Shown here: positions 27,342 to 36,341 of the stretch, piece by piece | Layout of the letters: each line of letters opens with the position of its first letter | Position numbering within the stretch: the stretch's first letter is position 1 | Assembly (NCBI RefSeq): GCF_003226555.1 | Contig: NZ_QKQS01000012.1 | Span: forward strand, 82,519 to 146,518 | Reading direction: 5' to 3' | From: Rhodopseudomonas palustris | GTDB lineage: Bacteria; Pseudomonadota; Alphaproteobacteria; Rhizobiales; Xanthobacteraceae | Length of the DNA stretch: 64,000 nt | The notes under the pieces: model-generated | Databases searched by the model: none | The model's input: the letters and a program-made list of their open reading frames with translations, nothing else | Told to the model about the DNA's origin: nothing | Position numbers and translations under genes: made by a program

Positions 27342-27965
27342 ATGCCGCCTGCAGTCACCAAACGCGCCCGTCGCAAAGCCGAGCGTCCATCGGAAATCCT
27401 CGACGCCGCATTCGAGGAATTTGTCGTGCACGGCTATTCGGCCACCCGTCTCGAGGACGTCGCGGCACGCGCGGGCGTGACCAAGGGCACGATCTATTTT
27501 TATTTCGACACCAAGGAGCGGGTGTTCGAGGAAATGGTCCGGCACAAATCGCAGTCGTTTCTGCCGGGACTGAAGGACTACGCACTCACTCTCCCCGGCT
27601 CCGCCACAGAACGGCTGCGCGGACTGATCGCCTTCACTTACGGTCACATCGCGGAAAATCGCGAGTCGCGCGAAATCCTGCGCTTCCTGATCGCCGAAGG
27701 CGGCCGCTTTCCCGATCTGGTCGACCGGCATTACGACGAATTCGTGGCTCCGATCATCGATCAGTTCAGGGAAGTCATCGACCAGGGCGTTGCCGCCGGT
27801 GAATTCCGCGATGCGCCGGCCGCCGGCTTCACCGAGATCGTGATGAGTCCGGCAGTGTTACTCAGCCTGTGGTCGCTGCTGTTCGGCACCCGCAAGGAAG
27901 TCGATTTCGCCGCCTTCACCGAAGCCAGCGTCGATCTGTTGCTGCGCGGCCTGGCGAAAGCCTGA
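27342..27965 (+). CDS. TetR/AcrR-family regulator of the efflux operon
   Basis: A 207-residue DNA-binding protein. The N-terminal TetR helix-turn-helix reads LDAAFEEFVVHGYSATRLED then GVTKGTIYFYFDTKERVFEEMV (about residues 22-68). The C-terminal ligand-binding region ends with a TetR_C-type helix set. GGCAGGAG lies just before the ATG. It is transcribed divergently from the two-adaptor RND operon across 74 bases containing the palindrome, so it is the likely local repressor, induced by a pump substrate. The inducer is unknown. Confidence 0.93.
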   Translation: MPPAVTKRARRKAERPSEILDAAFEEFVVHGYSATRLEDVAARAGVTKGTIYFYFDTKERVFEEMVRHKSQSFLPGLKDYALTLPGSATERLRGLIAFTYGHIAENRESREILRFLIAEGGRFPDLVDRHYDEFVAPIIDQFREVIDQGVAAGEFRDAPAAGFTEIVMSPAVLLSLWSLLFGTRKEVDFAAFTEASVDLLLRGLAKA

Positions 27966-28076
27966 CGCATCACGCGCAACGCGCGTGCTGATCGCCGGCA
28001 GTCTGGCGCGTCGCGAGGCTTTTCTCAGGCGCGGGAGGCACTATCTACAGCCTTCTCATCGTCAGGGCTGTCATCC

Positions 28077-29093
28077 ATGAAGAAGATCGGTTTTCTCTCG
28101 TTCGGCCATTGGTCGCCGCAATCCCGCACGCGTTCGGCCGCCGATGCGCTGCTGGAGACCATCGATCTGGCGCAGGCCGCCGAACAGCTCGGCGCCGATG
28201 GCGCCTACGTCCGCGTGCATCATTTCGCCCAGCAACTCGCCTCGCCCTTCCCGCTGCTCGCCGCGATCGGCGCCAGAACCAAGCGCATCGAGATCGGCAC
28301 CGCCGTGATCGACATGCGCTACGAGAATCCCCTGTACATGGCCGAGGACGCCAGCGCCGCCGATCTGATCGCCGGCGGCCGGCTGCAGCTCGGCATCAGC
28401 CGCGGTTCGCCCGAGCAAGTGATCGATGGCTGGCGCTATTTCGGCTATCAGCCGGCCGAGGGCGAGAGCGACGCCGACATGGGCCGCCGCCACGCCGAAG
28501 TGCTGCTCGACCTCTTGCGCGGCCAGGGTTTTGCGCAGCCCAACCCGCGGCCGATGTTTCCCAATCCTCCGGGACTGCTGCGGCTCGAGCCGTATTCGGA
28601 AGGCCTGCGCGACCGGATCTGGTGGGGCGCCGGCTCCAACGCCACCGCAGTGTGGGCCGCCAAGCTCGGCATGAATCTGCAGAGTTCGACGCTGAAGAAC
28701 GACGAGACCGGTGAGCCGTTTCACGTCCAGCAGGCGGCGCAGATCCGCGCCTATCGCGACGCTTGGAAAGAAGCCGGCCACACCCGCGCGCCGCGCGTCT
28801 CGGTCAGCCGCAGCATCTTCCCGCTGGTCGACGATCGCGACCGCGCCTATTTCGGCCGCGAGAGCGGGCAGCAGGACCAGATCGGCTATCTCGACGAGCA
28901 GACCCGCGCGATCTTCGGTCGCTCTTACGCGGCCGAGCCCGACGCGCTGATCGCACAGCTCAAGGCCGACGAGGCGATCGCCGAAGCCGACACGCTGCTG
29001 CTGACGATCCCCAATCAGCTCGGCGTCGATTACAACGCCCATGTGATCGAGGCCATCCTCACCCATGTCGCGCCGGCGCTCGGCTGGCGCTGA
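28077..29093 (+). CDS. LLM-class flavin-dependent oxidoreductase
   Basis: A 338-residue TIM-barrel protein of the bacterial luciferase-like monooxygenase superfamily, using reduced flavin or F420-type cofactors; flavin is expected here. Visible blocks are KIGFLSFGHWSPQSR at the N-terminus, GADGAYVRVHHFAQQLASPFPLLAAIGART (the strand-2 H region), MAEDASAADLIAGGRLQLGISRGS (strand 4), and GVDYNAHVIEAI at the end. The substrate cannot be predicted. It is monocistronic between tetR and the HerA-like gene. Confidence 0.88.
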   Translation: MKKIGFLSFGHWSPQSRTRSAADALLETIDLAQAAEQLGADGAYVRVHHFAQQLASPFPLLAAIGARTKRIEIGTAVIDMRYENPLYMAEDASAADLIAGGRLQLGISRGSPEQVIDGWRYFGYQPAEGESDADMGRRHAEVLLDLLRGQGFAQPNPRPMFPNPPGLLRLEPYSEGLRDRIWWGAGSNATAVWAAKLGMNLQSSTLKNDETGEPFHVQQAAQIRAYRDAWKEAGHTRAPRVSVSRSIFPLVDDRDRAYFGRESGQQDQIGYLDEQTRAIFGRSYAAEPDALIAQLKADEAIAEADTLLLTIPNQLGVDYNAHVIEAILTHVAPALGWR

Positions 29094-29218
29094 TTCGCCG
29101 GTTCGGCCGCATCGCTGATCTGCGTGCATAACACCGATTGGAACCGTCGCGGGTGCTCGACGCGGCGCGCCCAGGTTGTTAAGCCCCCTGCTCGCGAAAG
29201 GAGACCTCGGGCAGAGCC

Positions 29219-30742
29219 ATGACCGTTGCGATCGAAATGGGGCAAACCAATTCAGGCGCAACCGCGGCTCTCGATCTCGAGGAACTGCTGGCGACGCGGC
29301 TGCTGGTGCAGGGCAATTCCGGCTCGGGCAAGTCGCATCTGCTGCGGCGTCTGCTGGAGCAGAGCGCACCCTGGGTGCAGCAGGCGATCATCGATCCGGA
29401 AGGCGACTTCGTCACGCTGGCCGAGCGATTCGGCCATCTCGTCATCAATGCCGAAGACCACACCGAGCGCGGCCTGCAGGTCGCCGGCGAGCGCGCCCGC
29501 ATCCACCGCGTCTCGGCGGTGCTCAATCTTGAAGGGCTCGATGCCGAGAACCAGATGCGCCGCGCCGCGGCGTATCTCGACGGCATGTTCAACACCGCGC
29601 GCGACCATTGGTACCCGATGTTGGTGGTGGTTGACGAAGCCCAGCTTTTCGCGCCCGCCGTCGCCGGCGAAGTTTCGGACGAAGCGCGCAAACTGTCGCT
29701 CGGCGCGATGACCAATCTGATGTGCCGCGGCCGCAAGCGCGGCCTCGCCGGCGTGATCGCCACGCAGCGCCTCGCCAAGCTCGCCAAGAACGTCGCGGCC
29801 GAAGCCTCGAACTTCCTGATGGGCCGCACCTTCCTCGACATCGACATGGCGCGCGCCGCCGACCTGCTCGGCATGGAGCGGCGCCAGGCCGAAGCGTTTC
29901 GTGATCTCGAACGCGGCCAGTTCATGGCGCTCGGCCCGGCGCTGTCGCGCCGGCCGCTGGGCTTGCGGATCGGCCCGACCGAAACGCATCCGCGCAACTC
30001 CACGCCGCGCCTGATGCCGCTGCCGGAAGCGGGCCTCGAAGACGCGCGCGCCGTGATCCTCGCCGCGCCGCCGCCGGAGACCACCGCAACGCGGCCGCAG
30101 CGCCGCTCACCGGCGCCGGATCTGCTCAGCCAGTTGATGGCGGCGAAGTCGGTCGCGATCGACACCACGCCCGAGCCCGAAGCGCCGCCGCTCAGCGACG
30201 AACAGATCGCCGAGCGCCGCGACCGGCTCGACCGCATCCTGCGCGCGATCCTGGCCGAACCGGATGCCGGCTTCCGCGCCATCGGCGTGCTGTATCAGGA
30301 ATTCGTGGTGCGCTGCCGGATCGAAGGCCTCGCCACCGCGATCCCGGACATGACCGAATTTCGCCGGATGCTGACACACGCCCGCGCCGGCCTCACCACC
30401 GAGATGGCCGCGGACGACGCCTGGCAGGACGTGACACTGCGCGCCTCCACGTTGCCCGACGATATGCAGGGCGTGTTCATGATCATCGCGCGCGCCGCCA
30501 AGGAAGGCTGGCCCTGTCCCGGCGACGCCGCGATCGCACGAGCCTACGGCACCCACTCGCTGCGCCGCGCCCGGCGGCTGCTGACCTACATCGAAGAACA
30601 GGGCCTGATCGTCTGCCAGTTCGACGGCGCGGGCCGCCGGACCGTGACGCTGGTCGAACTCGCCTGGGCCACGGCCCCCGGCGATCCCAACGCGCCCGAC
30701 GACCTGCCGATCGAGGACGATTGCCGCACCGCCCCGGTGTGA
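29219..30742 (+). CDS. HerA/DUF87-type ATPase with C-terminal winged-helix-like region
   Basis: A 507-residue ATPase of the HerA/FtsK superfamily. Walker A is GNSGSGKS (residues 32-39), then IIDPEGDF (58-64, the HerA DPxGxx block), and Walker B LVVVDEAQLF with Asp139-Glu140. A sensor-like segment AGVIATQRLAKLAKNVAAEA and an arginine-rich RGRKRG follow. The C-terminal 130 residues are helical and end in a likely winged helix (AIARAYGTHSLRRARRLLTYIEEQGLI). Classical HerA works with the nuclease NurA, but no nuclease gene is adjacent. AAGGAG lies about 15 bases before the ATG. Its function in these bacteria is unknown. Confidence 0.82.
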   Translation: MTVAIEMGQTNSGATAALDLEELLATRLLVQGNSGSGKSHLLRRLLEQSAPWVQQAIIDPEGDFVTLAERFGHLVINAEDHTERGLQVAGERARIHRVSAVLNLEGLDAENQMRRAAAYLDGMFNTARDHWYPMLVVVDEAQLFAPAVAGEVSDEARKLSLGAMTNLMCRGRKRGLAGVIATQRLAKLAKNVAAEASNFLMGRTFLDIDMARAADLLGMERRQAEAFRDLERGQFMALGPALSRRPLGLRIGPTETHPRNSTPRLMPLPEAGLEDARAVILAAPPPETTATRPQRRSPAPDLLSQLMAAKSVAIDTTPEPEAPPLSDEQIAERRDRLDRILRAILAEPDAGFRAIGVLYQEFVVRCRIEGLATAIPDMTEFRRMLTHARAGLTTEMAADDAWQDVTLRASTLPDDMQGVFMIIARAAKEGWPCPGDAAIARAYGTHSLRRARRLLTYIEEQGLIVCQFDGAGRRTVTLVELAWATAPGDPNAPDDLPIEDDCRTAPV

Positions 30743-30838
30743 GCCCCGTCGCCCTACCGGCTAGAAAACGGTTCAAGTCGGCGCGCCGATTTGCGATACG
30801 AGAGGCAATCGCAAGTCGCCGATGCCAGGAGAATCGCC

Positions 30839-31948
30839 ATGAAGACACGGGCCGCCGTCGCGTTCGAGGCCAAGAAGCCTCTCGAAATCGTCGAGCTGGA
30901 TCTCGAAGGGCCGAAGGCCGGCGAGGTGCTGGTCGAGATCAAGGCCACCGGCATCTGCCACACCGACGCCTACACGCTCGACGGTTTCGATAGCGAAGGC
31001 ATCTTCCCGTCGATCCTCGGCCATGAAGGCGCGGGCATCGTCCGCGAAGTCGGCCCCGGCGTCACCTCGGTGAAGCCGGGCGATCACGTCATTCCGCTGT
31101 ACACGCCGGAATGCCGGCAGTGCAAAAGCTGCCTGAGCCAGAAGACCAACCTGTGCACCGCGATCCGCGCCACCCAGGGCAAGGGCCTGATGCCGGACGG
31201 CACTTCGCGGTTCAGCTACAAGGGCCAGACCATCTATCACTACATGGGCTGCTCGACGTTCTCCAACTTCACCGTGCTGCCGGAGATCGCCGTCGCCAAG
31301 ATCCGTGACGACGCGCCGTTCGACAAGAGCTGCTACATCGGCTGCGGCGTCACCACCGGCGTCGGCGCGGTGGTCAACACCGCCAAGGTCACGCCCGGCT
31401 CCAACGTCGTGGTGTTCGGCCTCGGCGGCATCGGCCTCAACGTGATACAGGGCGCCAAGATGGTCGGTGCCGACAAGATCGTCGGCGTCGACATCAACGA
31501 CGACAAGGAAGAATGGGGCCGCCGCTTCGGCATGACCCACTTCGTCAACCCGAAAAAGATCGACGGCGACATCGTCCAGCATCTCGTCGGCCTCACCGAC
31601 GGCGGCGCCGACTACACCTTCGACTGCACTGGCAACACCCAAGTGATGCGGCAGGCGCTCGAAGCCTGCCATCGCGGCTGGGGCGTGTCGGTTGTGATCG
31701 GCGTCGCCGAGGCCGGCAAGGAAATCTCGACCCGCCCGTTCCAGCTCGTCACCGGCCGGGTCTGGAAAGGCAGCGCCTTCGGCGGCGCCCGCGGCCGCAC
31801 CGACGTGCCGAAGATCGTCGACTGGTACATGAACGGCAAGATCGAGATCGACCCGATGATCACCCACGTGCTGAAGCTCGACGAGATCAACAAGGGTTTT
31901 GATCTGATGCACGAAGGCAAGTCGATCCGTTCGGTGGTGGTGTTCTAG
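30839..31948 (+). CDS. adhC: S-(hydroxymethyl)glutathione dehydrogenase / class III alcohol dehydrogenase
   Basis: This NAD-dependent zinc enzyme oxidises the glutathione-formaldehyde adduct, and can also reduce S-nitrosoglutathione. The 369-residue protein shows catalytic zinc ligands in GICHTD and GHEGAGIV, four structural-zinc cysteines in [15 protein letters not shown], the class III marker [16 protein letters not shown], and the nucleotide fold [14 protein letters not shown] followed by Asp in GVDIN (NAD preference). CCAGGAG precedes the ATG. No formaldehyde-activating or S-formylglutathione hydrolase gene is adjacent. The gene is also called frmA in other bacteria. Confidence 0.96.
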   Translation: MKTRAAVAFEAKKPLEIVELDLEGPKAGEVLVEIKATGICHTDAYTLDGFDSEGIFPSILGHEGAGIVREVGPGVTSVKPGDHVIPLYTPECRQCKSCLSQKTNLCTAIRATQGKGLMPDGTSRFSYKGQTIYHYMGCSTFSNFTVLPEIAVAKIRDDAPFDKSCYIGCGVTTGVGAVVNTAKVTPGSNVVVFGLGGIGLNVIQGAKMVGADKIVGVDINDDKEEWGRRFGMTHFVNPKKIDGDIVQHLVGLTDGGADYTFDCTGNTQVMRQALEACHRGWGVSVVIGVAEAGKEISTRPFQLVTGRVWKGSAFGGARGRTDVPKIVDWYMNGKIEIDPMITHVLKLDEINKGFDLMHEGKSIRSVVVF

Positions 31949-32020
31949 AGCAGTTCATCACTCGATCGAAGCGACCCCTGACATCTAGCGAAAGTTAGTT
32001 ATCCGGGAGAAGAGCTTCCA

Positions 32021-32139
32021 CGTCATTGCGAGCCAACGGGTCCGGCCTCTGGCCGGCCCGATGACAGGCTCCGCGAAGCAATCCAGAGGCTCCATGCACT
32101 GAGCTGGATTGCTTCGTCGCTTCGCTCCTCGCAATGACG
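32021..32139. repeat. Dispersed palindromic repeat, CGTCATTGCGAG type (second copy)
   Basis: The ends CGTCATTGCGAG (32021-32032) and CTCGCAATGACG (32128-32139) are identical to those of the copy at 9378-9465. An inner hairpin pairs CGAAGCAATCCAG with CTGGATTGCTTCG. It fills most of the 271-base gap between two convergent genes, which otherwise shows nothing. Confidence 0.85.
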
Positions 32140-32219
32140 GAGCCATTGTCCTGCCGCCAGCCCGAACTCACGACGGCTGGCTTTCGCGGGACGAAAGCGG
32201 CCAAAGGGCTATTCATCCC

Positions 32220-32897
32220 TCACCGCCGCGCCTCGCCGGAAAACATCAATTCCAGTTGCGCCTCGAACAGGGCCGCGATGTCGATCGGGTGGTCGCGGTC
32301 GATCAGCTGGTTGTTGAGAATGCCCATCCACACCGGCGCGATCAGCAAATGCGGGTGGCGGATCAACCGATCGTCGGGCAGCTCGCCGCGCCGGCGCGCC
32401 ACCGGTGCCAAGCGCTTGATCTGGTCGAGCACCGGGTCGAACATCTCGCGGCGATAGATCTCCACCAATGCGGGAAACCGCACGCCCTCGACGATCACCA
32501 GCCGCGCGATCGCCGCTCGCCCCTTGCGCTCGATTTCGCCGAGCGTGATCAGCAGCGTCCGGCGCAGGAACGCCTGCACGCTTTCGTCGCGTTCGCGCCG
32601 TTCCTCCAGGATATCGCCGAGCGCGCCGACCAGCTCCTGTTGCACCACGCCGGCGAACAGCGCCTCCTTGGTCGCGAAGTAACGATACGGCGTGCCCTTG
32701 GCGACGCCGGCACGCTGCGCCACGCTCGCGATGGTGGCATCGGCAAAGCCCTTATCGAGAAACTCCGCGAGCGCCGCCCGCACGATGCTCGCTTTGGTTT
32801 GCGCGGTCTTGTCAGGGCTCGGCCCACGCGCGCGCGCGACCCGCTTGGAACGGGCCGCCGCATTGCTGGTCAGCATTTTTGCAGGCGTCTTAGGCAT
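32220..32897 (-). CDS. TetR/AcrR-family regulator of the aae-like exporter
   Basis: A 225-residue protein with a basic N-terminal tail, then the TetR helix-turn-helix (IVRAALAEFLDKGFADATIA, VAQRAGVAKGTPYRYFATKEALFAGVV; about residues 37-83) and a helical ligand domain. The ATG at 32897 is chosen over one ten codons upstream, since it is nearer family length; no strong ribosome-binding site precedes either. It is divergent from the FUSC-family exporter operon, and the gap holds a palindrome that overlaps likely promoter DNA. It is the likely repressor of that operon. Confidence 0.9.
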   Translation of the reverse strand: MPKTPAKMLTSNAAARSKRVARARGPSPDKTAQTKASIVRAALAEFLDKGFADATIASVAQRAGVAKGTPYRYFATKEALFAGVVQQELVGALGDILEERRERDESVQAFLRRTLLITLGEIERKGRAAIARLVIVEGVRFPALVEIYRREMFDPVLDQIKRLAPVARRRGELPDDRLIRHPHLLIAPVWMGILNNQLIDRDHPIDIAALFEAQLELMFSGEARR

Positions 32898-32955
32898 GAC
32901 GGCGTCCTCAGCGGTGAAGCACGGCACGATTCTCGCGGGTCGTCACCTTGACATA

Positions 32956-32975
32956 AAATGACCCCATGGTCATTT
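32956..32975. promoter_or_regulatory. Palindromic operator between tetR and the FUSC exporter genes
   Basis: Perfect 8-base arms AAATGACC (32956-32963) and GGTCATTT (32968-32975) flank CCAT. The symmetry extends imperfectly outward (GTCACCTTGACAT to the left, ATGTGAAGGTC to the right). It lies 59 bases from the tetR start and 84 from the exporter start. An ATG at 32966 falls inside the palindrome and is not used as a start. Confidence 0.65.
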
Positions 32976-33058
32976 ATGTGAAGGTCGCGCCAGATACCAG
33001 CCTTTTTCACCCGAGAAGGCGCCGCGCGCCCTCCTTTCGGAATCTAGGATTTCCGCCG

Positions 33059-35071
33059 ATGTCGCTGCCCGACGAGCAGCAATGGCTGTTTGCGTTCAAG
33101 ACCTTCGCCGCTGCGATGCTGGCGATGGCGATTGGGCTGTGGCTCGATCTGCCGCGGCCGTATTGGGCGGTGGCAACCGTCTACATCACCTCGCATCCGC
33201 TCTCCGGCACAACGCGGTCAAAGGCAGTGTTCCGCGTCCTCGGCACCCTGATCGGCGCCTGCGTCGCGGTGGCGATCGTACCCAATCTCGCCGGTGCGCC
33301 GCCGCTGCTGGTGCTCGCCATCGCGCTATGGTCGGCGCTGTGCATCTACGTCTCGGTGCTCGACCGCTCGCCGCGCAGCTACGTGGCGATGCTGGCGGGC
33401 TACACCACCGCGCTGATCGGCTTTCCAACTGTCGACACCCCGAACCAGATCTTCGACATCGCGCTGGCGCGGACCGAGGAGATCGTGCTCGGCATCACCT
33501 GCGCGGCCGTGGTCTCCAGCGTGGTGTTTCCGCGCTCGGTCGGCCCGCTGGCGGCGCAGCGGGTCAAGGCCTGGTTCAAACACGCCCATGCCAGCGTCCG
33601 TGACGCCGTCAGCCTCGACAAGAGCCCGGCGGCCGAAACCCATCGTCTGCAGCTTGCCGCCGACTCCGCCGATATCGAGAACCTCGTCACCTTCCTCAGC
33701 TACGACACCAATCTCGACCTGAGCGCGACGCGTTGGATCAAGCAATTGCAGCCGCGGATGCTGCTGCTGCTCCCGGTGATGTCGTCGGTCGCCGATCGCC
33801 TCGACGAGCTGCAACCGCTGGGCGGCCCGTCGGCGCCGGTGGCAGCGCTGGTGGAGCGCACCCGCGTCTGGATGGAAGGCGACGAGCCTGGCGATGCGGC
33901 GGTCCGTGATGCCTTGCTGGCGGACGTTCAGGCCGAGATCGATCAGCGCCCGCATCGCGGCGCCTGGCGCGATCTCGTCGAACTGGGCCTGCTGATGCGG
34001 CTTCGCGATCTCCTCAACATCCAATCCGACTGTATCGCGCTGGCGGCGGCGACCACTGGCAACGCCACCACGCTCGATGCGCCGTTGCACTATCCGATCG
34101 AACAGCACGTCGCGGTCGTCAGGCATCAGGACCACGGCATGGCGCTGCTCGCCGCGTTCGTCACGCTGTTCACGGTGATCCTGTGCTGCAGCTTCTGGAT
34201 CATCTGCGCCTGGCCGGCCGGCGGCACGGCCGCGATGATGGCGACGGTCGGCACAAGCCTGTTCGCCGCACGCGACGATCCGTATCCGTCGATCGTCGGT
34301 CTGACCAAATGGACCATCGTGGCCGCTTTTGCGGCGGCGGCCTATCTGCTGCTGATCCTGCCGGCGGTACACAATTTCGAAAGTCTGGCGCTGGTGCTGG
34401 CGCCCGCATTCATTCTGTACGGCGTGCTAATGGGCGCGCCCGCGACCTACCCGGTCGGCCTCGGGCTCGCCGTCAACACCGGCAGTCTGATCGCGCTGCA
34501 GGAGATGTACACCTTCGATACCGCGAGCTTCCTGAACTCGACGGTGGCGGTGGTCACCGGCACCGGCCTTGCCGCGCTGGTCACCGCCGTGCTGCGGCCG
34601 GTCGGCGCCGAATGGAGCGCGCTGCGCCTGATCAACGCCAACCGGGCCACGCTGGCGCAGGCGGCTGATATCAGCAACGAGAACCAGCGGGCCAGCGTCG
34701 CGGGCTTGATGATCGACCGCATGATGCTGCTGGCGCCGCGCGCCGCCGCCGCCGGCCACACCATGCCGGAGGCGCTGCGCGAGTTGCGTGCCGGCTTCAA
34801 CATCCTCGACCTGCACCGGGCCAGGCGCGAGCTGCACCGCGGCGCTCGCCGCCGGCTGGAGGTGCTGCTGATCCGACTGGAGCGGCACTACGCGTCGGCT
34901 TCATCGGCGCCGCCCGCCGGACTGCTCAGAACGCTCGACCGCGCCCTCGCCGCCCTGCGTGACGAACCGAGCGCCACCGCGCGGCGCGCCGTGCTCGGCC
35001 TCGTCGGCCTGCGCCGCTGCCTGTTTCCGACCGCGAAGCCGCCGCGCCTCGCCCCTCAGGAGGCCACCTGA
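33059..35071 (+). CDS. FUSC/AaeB-family aromatic acid exporter permease
   Basis: A 670-residue membrane protein. Two hydrophobic bundles, about residues 12-165 (FKTFAAAMLAMAIGLWL, ATVYITSHPLSGTTRSKAVFR) and about 355-530 (MALLAAFVTLFTVILCCSFWIICAWP), are separated by a soluble region, the usual FUSC layout. The SGTTRSKAVFRVLGT block is typical of AaeB, the p-hydroxybenzoate efflux pump. The ATG at 33059 has AGGA nearby and begins MSLPDEQQWLFAFK. Its last base overlaps the next gene start (ATGA). The substrate here is inferred to be an aromatic or other weak acid. Confidence 0.9.
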   Translation: MSLPDEQQWLFAFKTFAAAMLAMAIGLWLDLPRPYWAVATVYITSHPLSGTTRSKAVFRVLGTLIGACVAVAIVPNLAGAPPLLVLAIALWSALCIYVSVLDRSPRSYVAMLAGYTTALIGFPTVDTPNQIFDIALARTEEIVLGITCAAVVSSVVFPRSVGPLAAQRVKAWFKHAHASVRDAVSLDKSPAAETHRLQLAADSADIENLVTFLSYDTNLDLSATRWIKQLQPRMLLLLPVMSSVADRLDELQPLGGPSAPVAALVERTRVWMEGDEPGDAAVRDALLADVQAEIDQRPHRGAWRDLVELGLLMRLRDLLNIQSDCIALAAATTGNATTLDAPLHYPIEQHVAVVRHQDHGMALLAAFVTLFTVILCCSFWIICAWPAGGTAAMMATVGTSLFAARDDPYPSIVGLTKWTIVAAFAAAAYLLLILPAVHNFESLALVLAPAFILYGVLMGAPATYPVGLGLAVNTGSLIALQEMYTFDTASFLNSTVAVVTGTGLAALVTAVLRPVGAEWSALRLINANRATLAQAADISNENQRASVAGLMIDRMMLLAPRAAAAGHTMPEALRELRAGFNILDLHRARRELHRGARRRLEVLLIRLERHYASASSAPPAGLLRTLDRALAALRDEPSATARRAVLGLVGLRRCLFPTAKPPRLAPQEAT

Positions 35072-35280
35072 TGACTGCTGAACTCAACATCCTCGGCGTG
35101 TTCGTGCCGACCATCCTGATCTGCGCCGCCGCCGCCTTCGTCCTCACCAGCCTGGTGTCGCGCCTGCTGGTCTCGCTCAACTTCTATCACCTCGTCTGGC
35201 ATCACACCTTGTTCAATCTCACCATCTTCGTCGTCATCCTGTTCGTCGCTCTCGGTCTGGTTTCGGGGTGGCCGCAATGA
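35071..35280 (+). CDS. DUF1656 small membrane protein (AaeX-like)
   Basis: A 69-residue protein with two hydrophobic helices (VFVPTILICAAAAFVLTSLV and LTIFVVILFVALGLVSG), the DUF1656 layout found beside AaeB and AaeA genes. The GGAGGC box lies in the end of the upstream gene. Its start overlaps the stop of the permease gene, and its stop overlaps the start of the adaptor gene. Its role in the exporter is not established. Confidence 0.9.
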   Translation: MTAELNILGVFVPTILICAAAAFVLTSLVSRLLVSLNFYHLVWHHTLFNLTIFVVILFVALGLVSGWPQ

Positions 35281-36167
35281 AAGGGCCAGCCATGGGAAAG
35301 ACCGCACTTCAGTTCGTCCGCCTCGGCATCACCACCGCCGCTGTCGTCGTTGCCGCCATCATCGGCTGGCGGCTGTGGGTTCACTACGAGATCGAACCGT
35401 GGACGCGCGACGGCCGCGTTCGCGCCGACGTGGTCGCGGTGGCGCCGGACGTCTCCGGACTCGTCTCCGAGGTGCTGGTCGTCGACAACCAGGTGGTGAA
35501 GAAAGGCGACATCCTGTTCCGGATCGATCGCGAGCGCTTCACCCTGGCGCTGCGCCAGGCCGACGCCGCGGTCGAAGGCCGCGTCGCCGCGCTCGCCGCG
35601 GCCAACAAGGATCTGGCGCGCTATCGCAATCTCAGCAGCGACGCCGTCACCGAACAGAAGCGCGAGCAGATCACCGCGGCCCAGGCCGAGGCCGAAGCCG
35701 CGCTGCACCAGGCGATGGCCGATCGCGATATCGCCAAGCTCAATCTCGACCGCTCGGAAGTCCGCGCCCAGGTCGGCGGCCTGATCACCAATTTCGATCT
35801 TCGCCCCGGCGCCTACGTCAACGCAGGCAGCGGCGTCGCGGCGCTGATCGACCAGGCGACCCTGCATGTCGATGGTTACTTCGAGGAGACCAAGCTGCCA
35901 TCGATCAAGGTCGGCGACCGTGCCGAGGTGCGGCTGATGGGCGAGCGCAGCCCGCTCTACGGCCACGTCCAGAGCATCGCCGGCGGCATCGAGGATCGCG
36001 ACCGTAGCGCTGGCGCCAAGCTGCTGCCGAACGTCAACCCGACCTTCAACTGGGTGCGGCTGGCGCAGCGCATCCCGGTGCGCATCGCGCTCGACCAGGT
36101 GCCGCCCGACGTCCGCCTCGTGGTCGGCCGCACCGCCACCGTGGTGATCGAGCGCCGCGGCAGCTGA
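35277..36167 (+). CDS. HlyD/EmrA-type periplasmic adaptor of the FUSC exporter (AaeA-like)
   Basis: A 296-residue adaptor with an N-terminal membrane anchor (LGITTAAVVVAAIIGWRLW), YEIEPWTRDGRVRADVVAVAPDVSGLV (the AaeA/EmrA entry strand), a short helical hairpin (about residues 85-150), then GGLITNFDLRPGAYVNAGSGVAALID and a terminal beta-barrel. It connects the permease to an outer-membrane channel encoded elsewhere. The ATG at 35277 overlaps the upstream stop; an ATG at 35292 with AAAGGG upstream is an alternative that removes five residues. Confidence 0.92.
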   Translation: MKGPAMGKTALQFVRLGITTAAVVVAAIIGWRLWVHYEIEPWTRDGRVRADVVAVAPDVSGLVSEVLVVDNQVVKKGDILFRIDRERFTLALRQADAAVEGRVAALAAANKDLARYRNLSSDAVTEQKREQITAAQAEAEAALHQAMADRDIAKLNLDRSEVRAQVGGLITNFDLRPGAYVNAGSGVAALIDQATLHVDGYFEETKLPSIKVGDRAEVRLMGERSPLYGHVQSIAGGIEDRDRSAGAKLLPNVNPTFNWVRLAQRIPVRIALDQVPPDVRLVVGRTATVVIERRGS

Positions 36168-36180
36168 GCGCTATGTCTTC

Positions 36181-36328
36181 CGTCATTCCGGATTGCGCGG
36201 TACGCGCAAGTCCGGAATCCATAGCCCCTGGACTCGCGGTGAAGCACTGAGGCGGCAAAGCTCTGCCAAGAAGCAAAAGCCGGTGGCTATGGATTCCGGG
36301 CTCGCGCTACGCGCGCCCCGGAATGACG
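36181..36328. repeat. Dispersed palindromic repeat, GTCATTCCGG type
   Basis: Terminal arms CGTCATTCCGG (36181-36191) and CCGGAATGACG (36318-36328) enclose two hairpin modules, with GGAATCCATAGCC pairing with GGCTATGGATTCC in the middle. It occupies the gap between the convergent exporter operon and pqqE. Related copies are at 46642-46752, 47584-47681 and 53902-54010. Confidence 0.82.
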
Positions 36329-36341
36329 AAGATAGGCTGCA

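Noticed and set aside
32966-33058. ATG at 32966 as start of the FUSC permease
   Set aside because: It lies within the palindromic operator and adds 31 non-homologous basic residues; 33059 fits the family.
36181-36328. Possible CRISPR-like or tRNA structure at the repeat loci
   Set aside because: Repeats occur as single palindromic elements, not as regularly spaced arrays, and no cloverleaf with an anticodon arm could be drawn.
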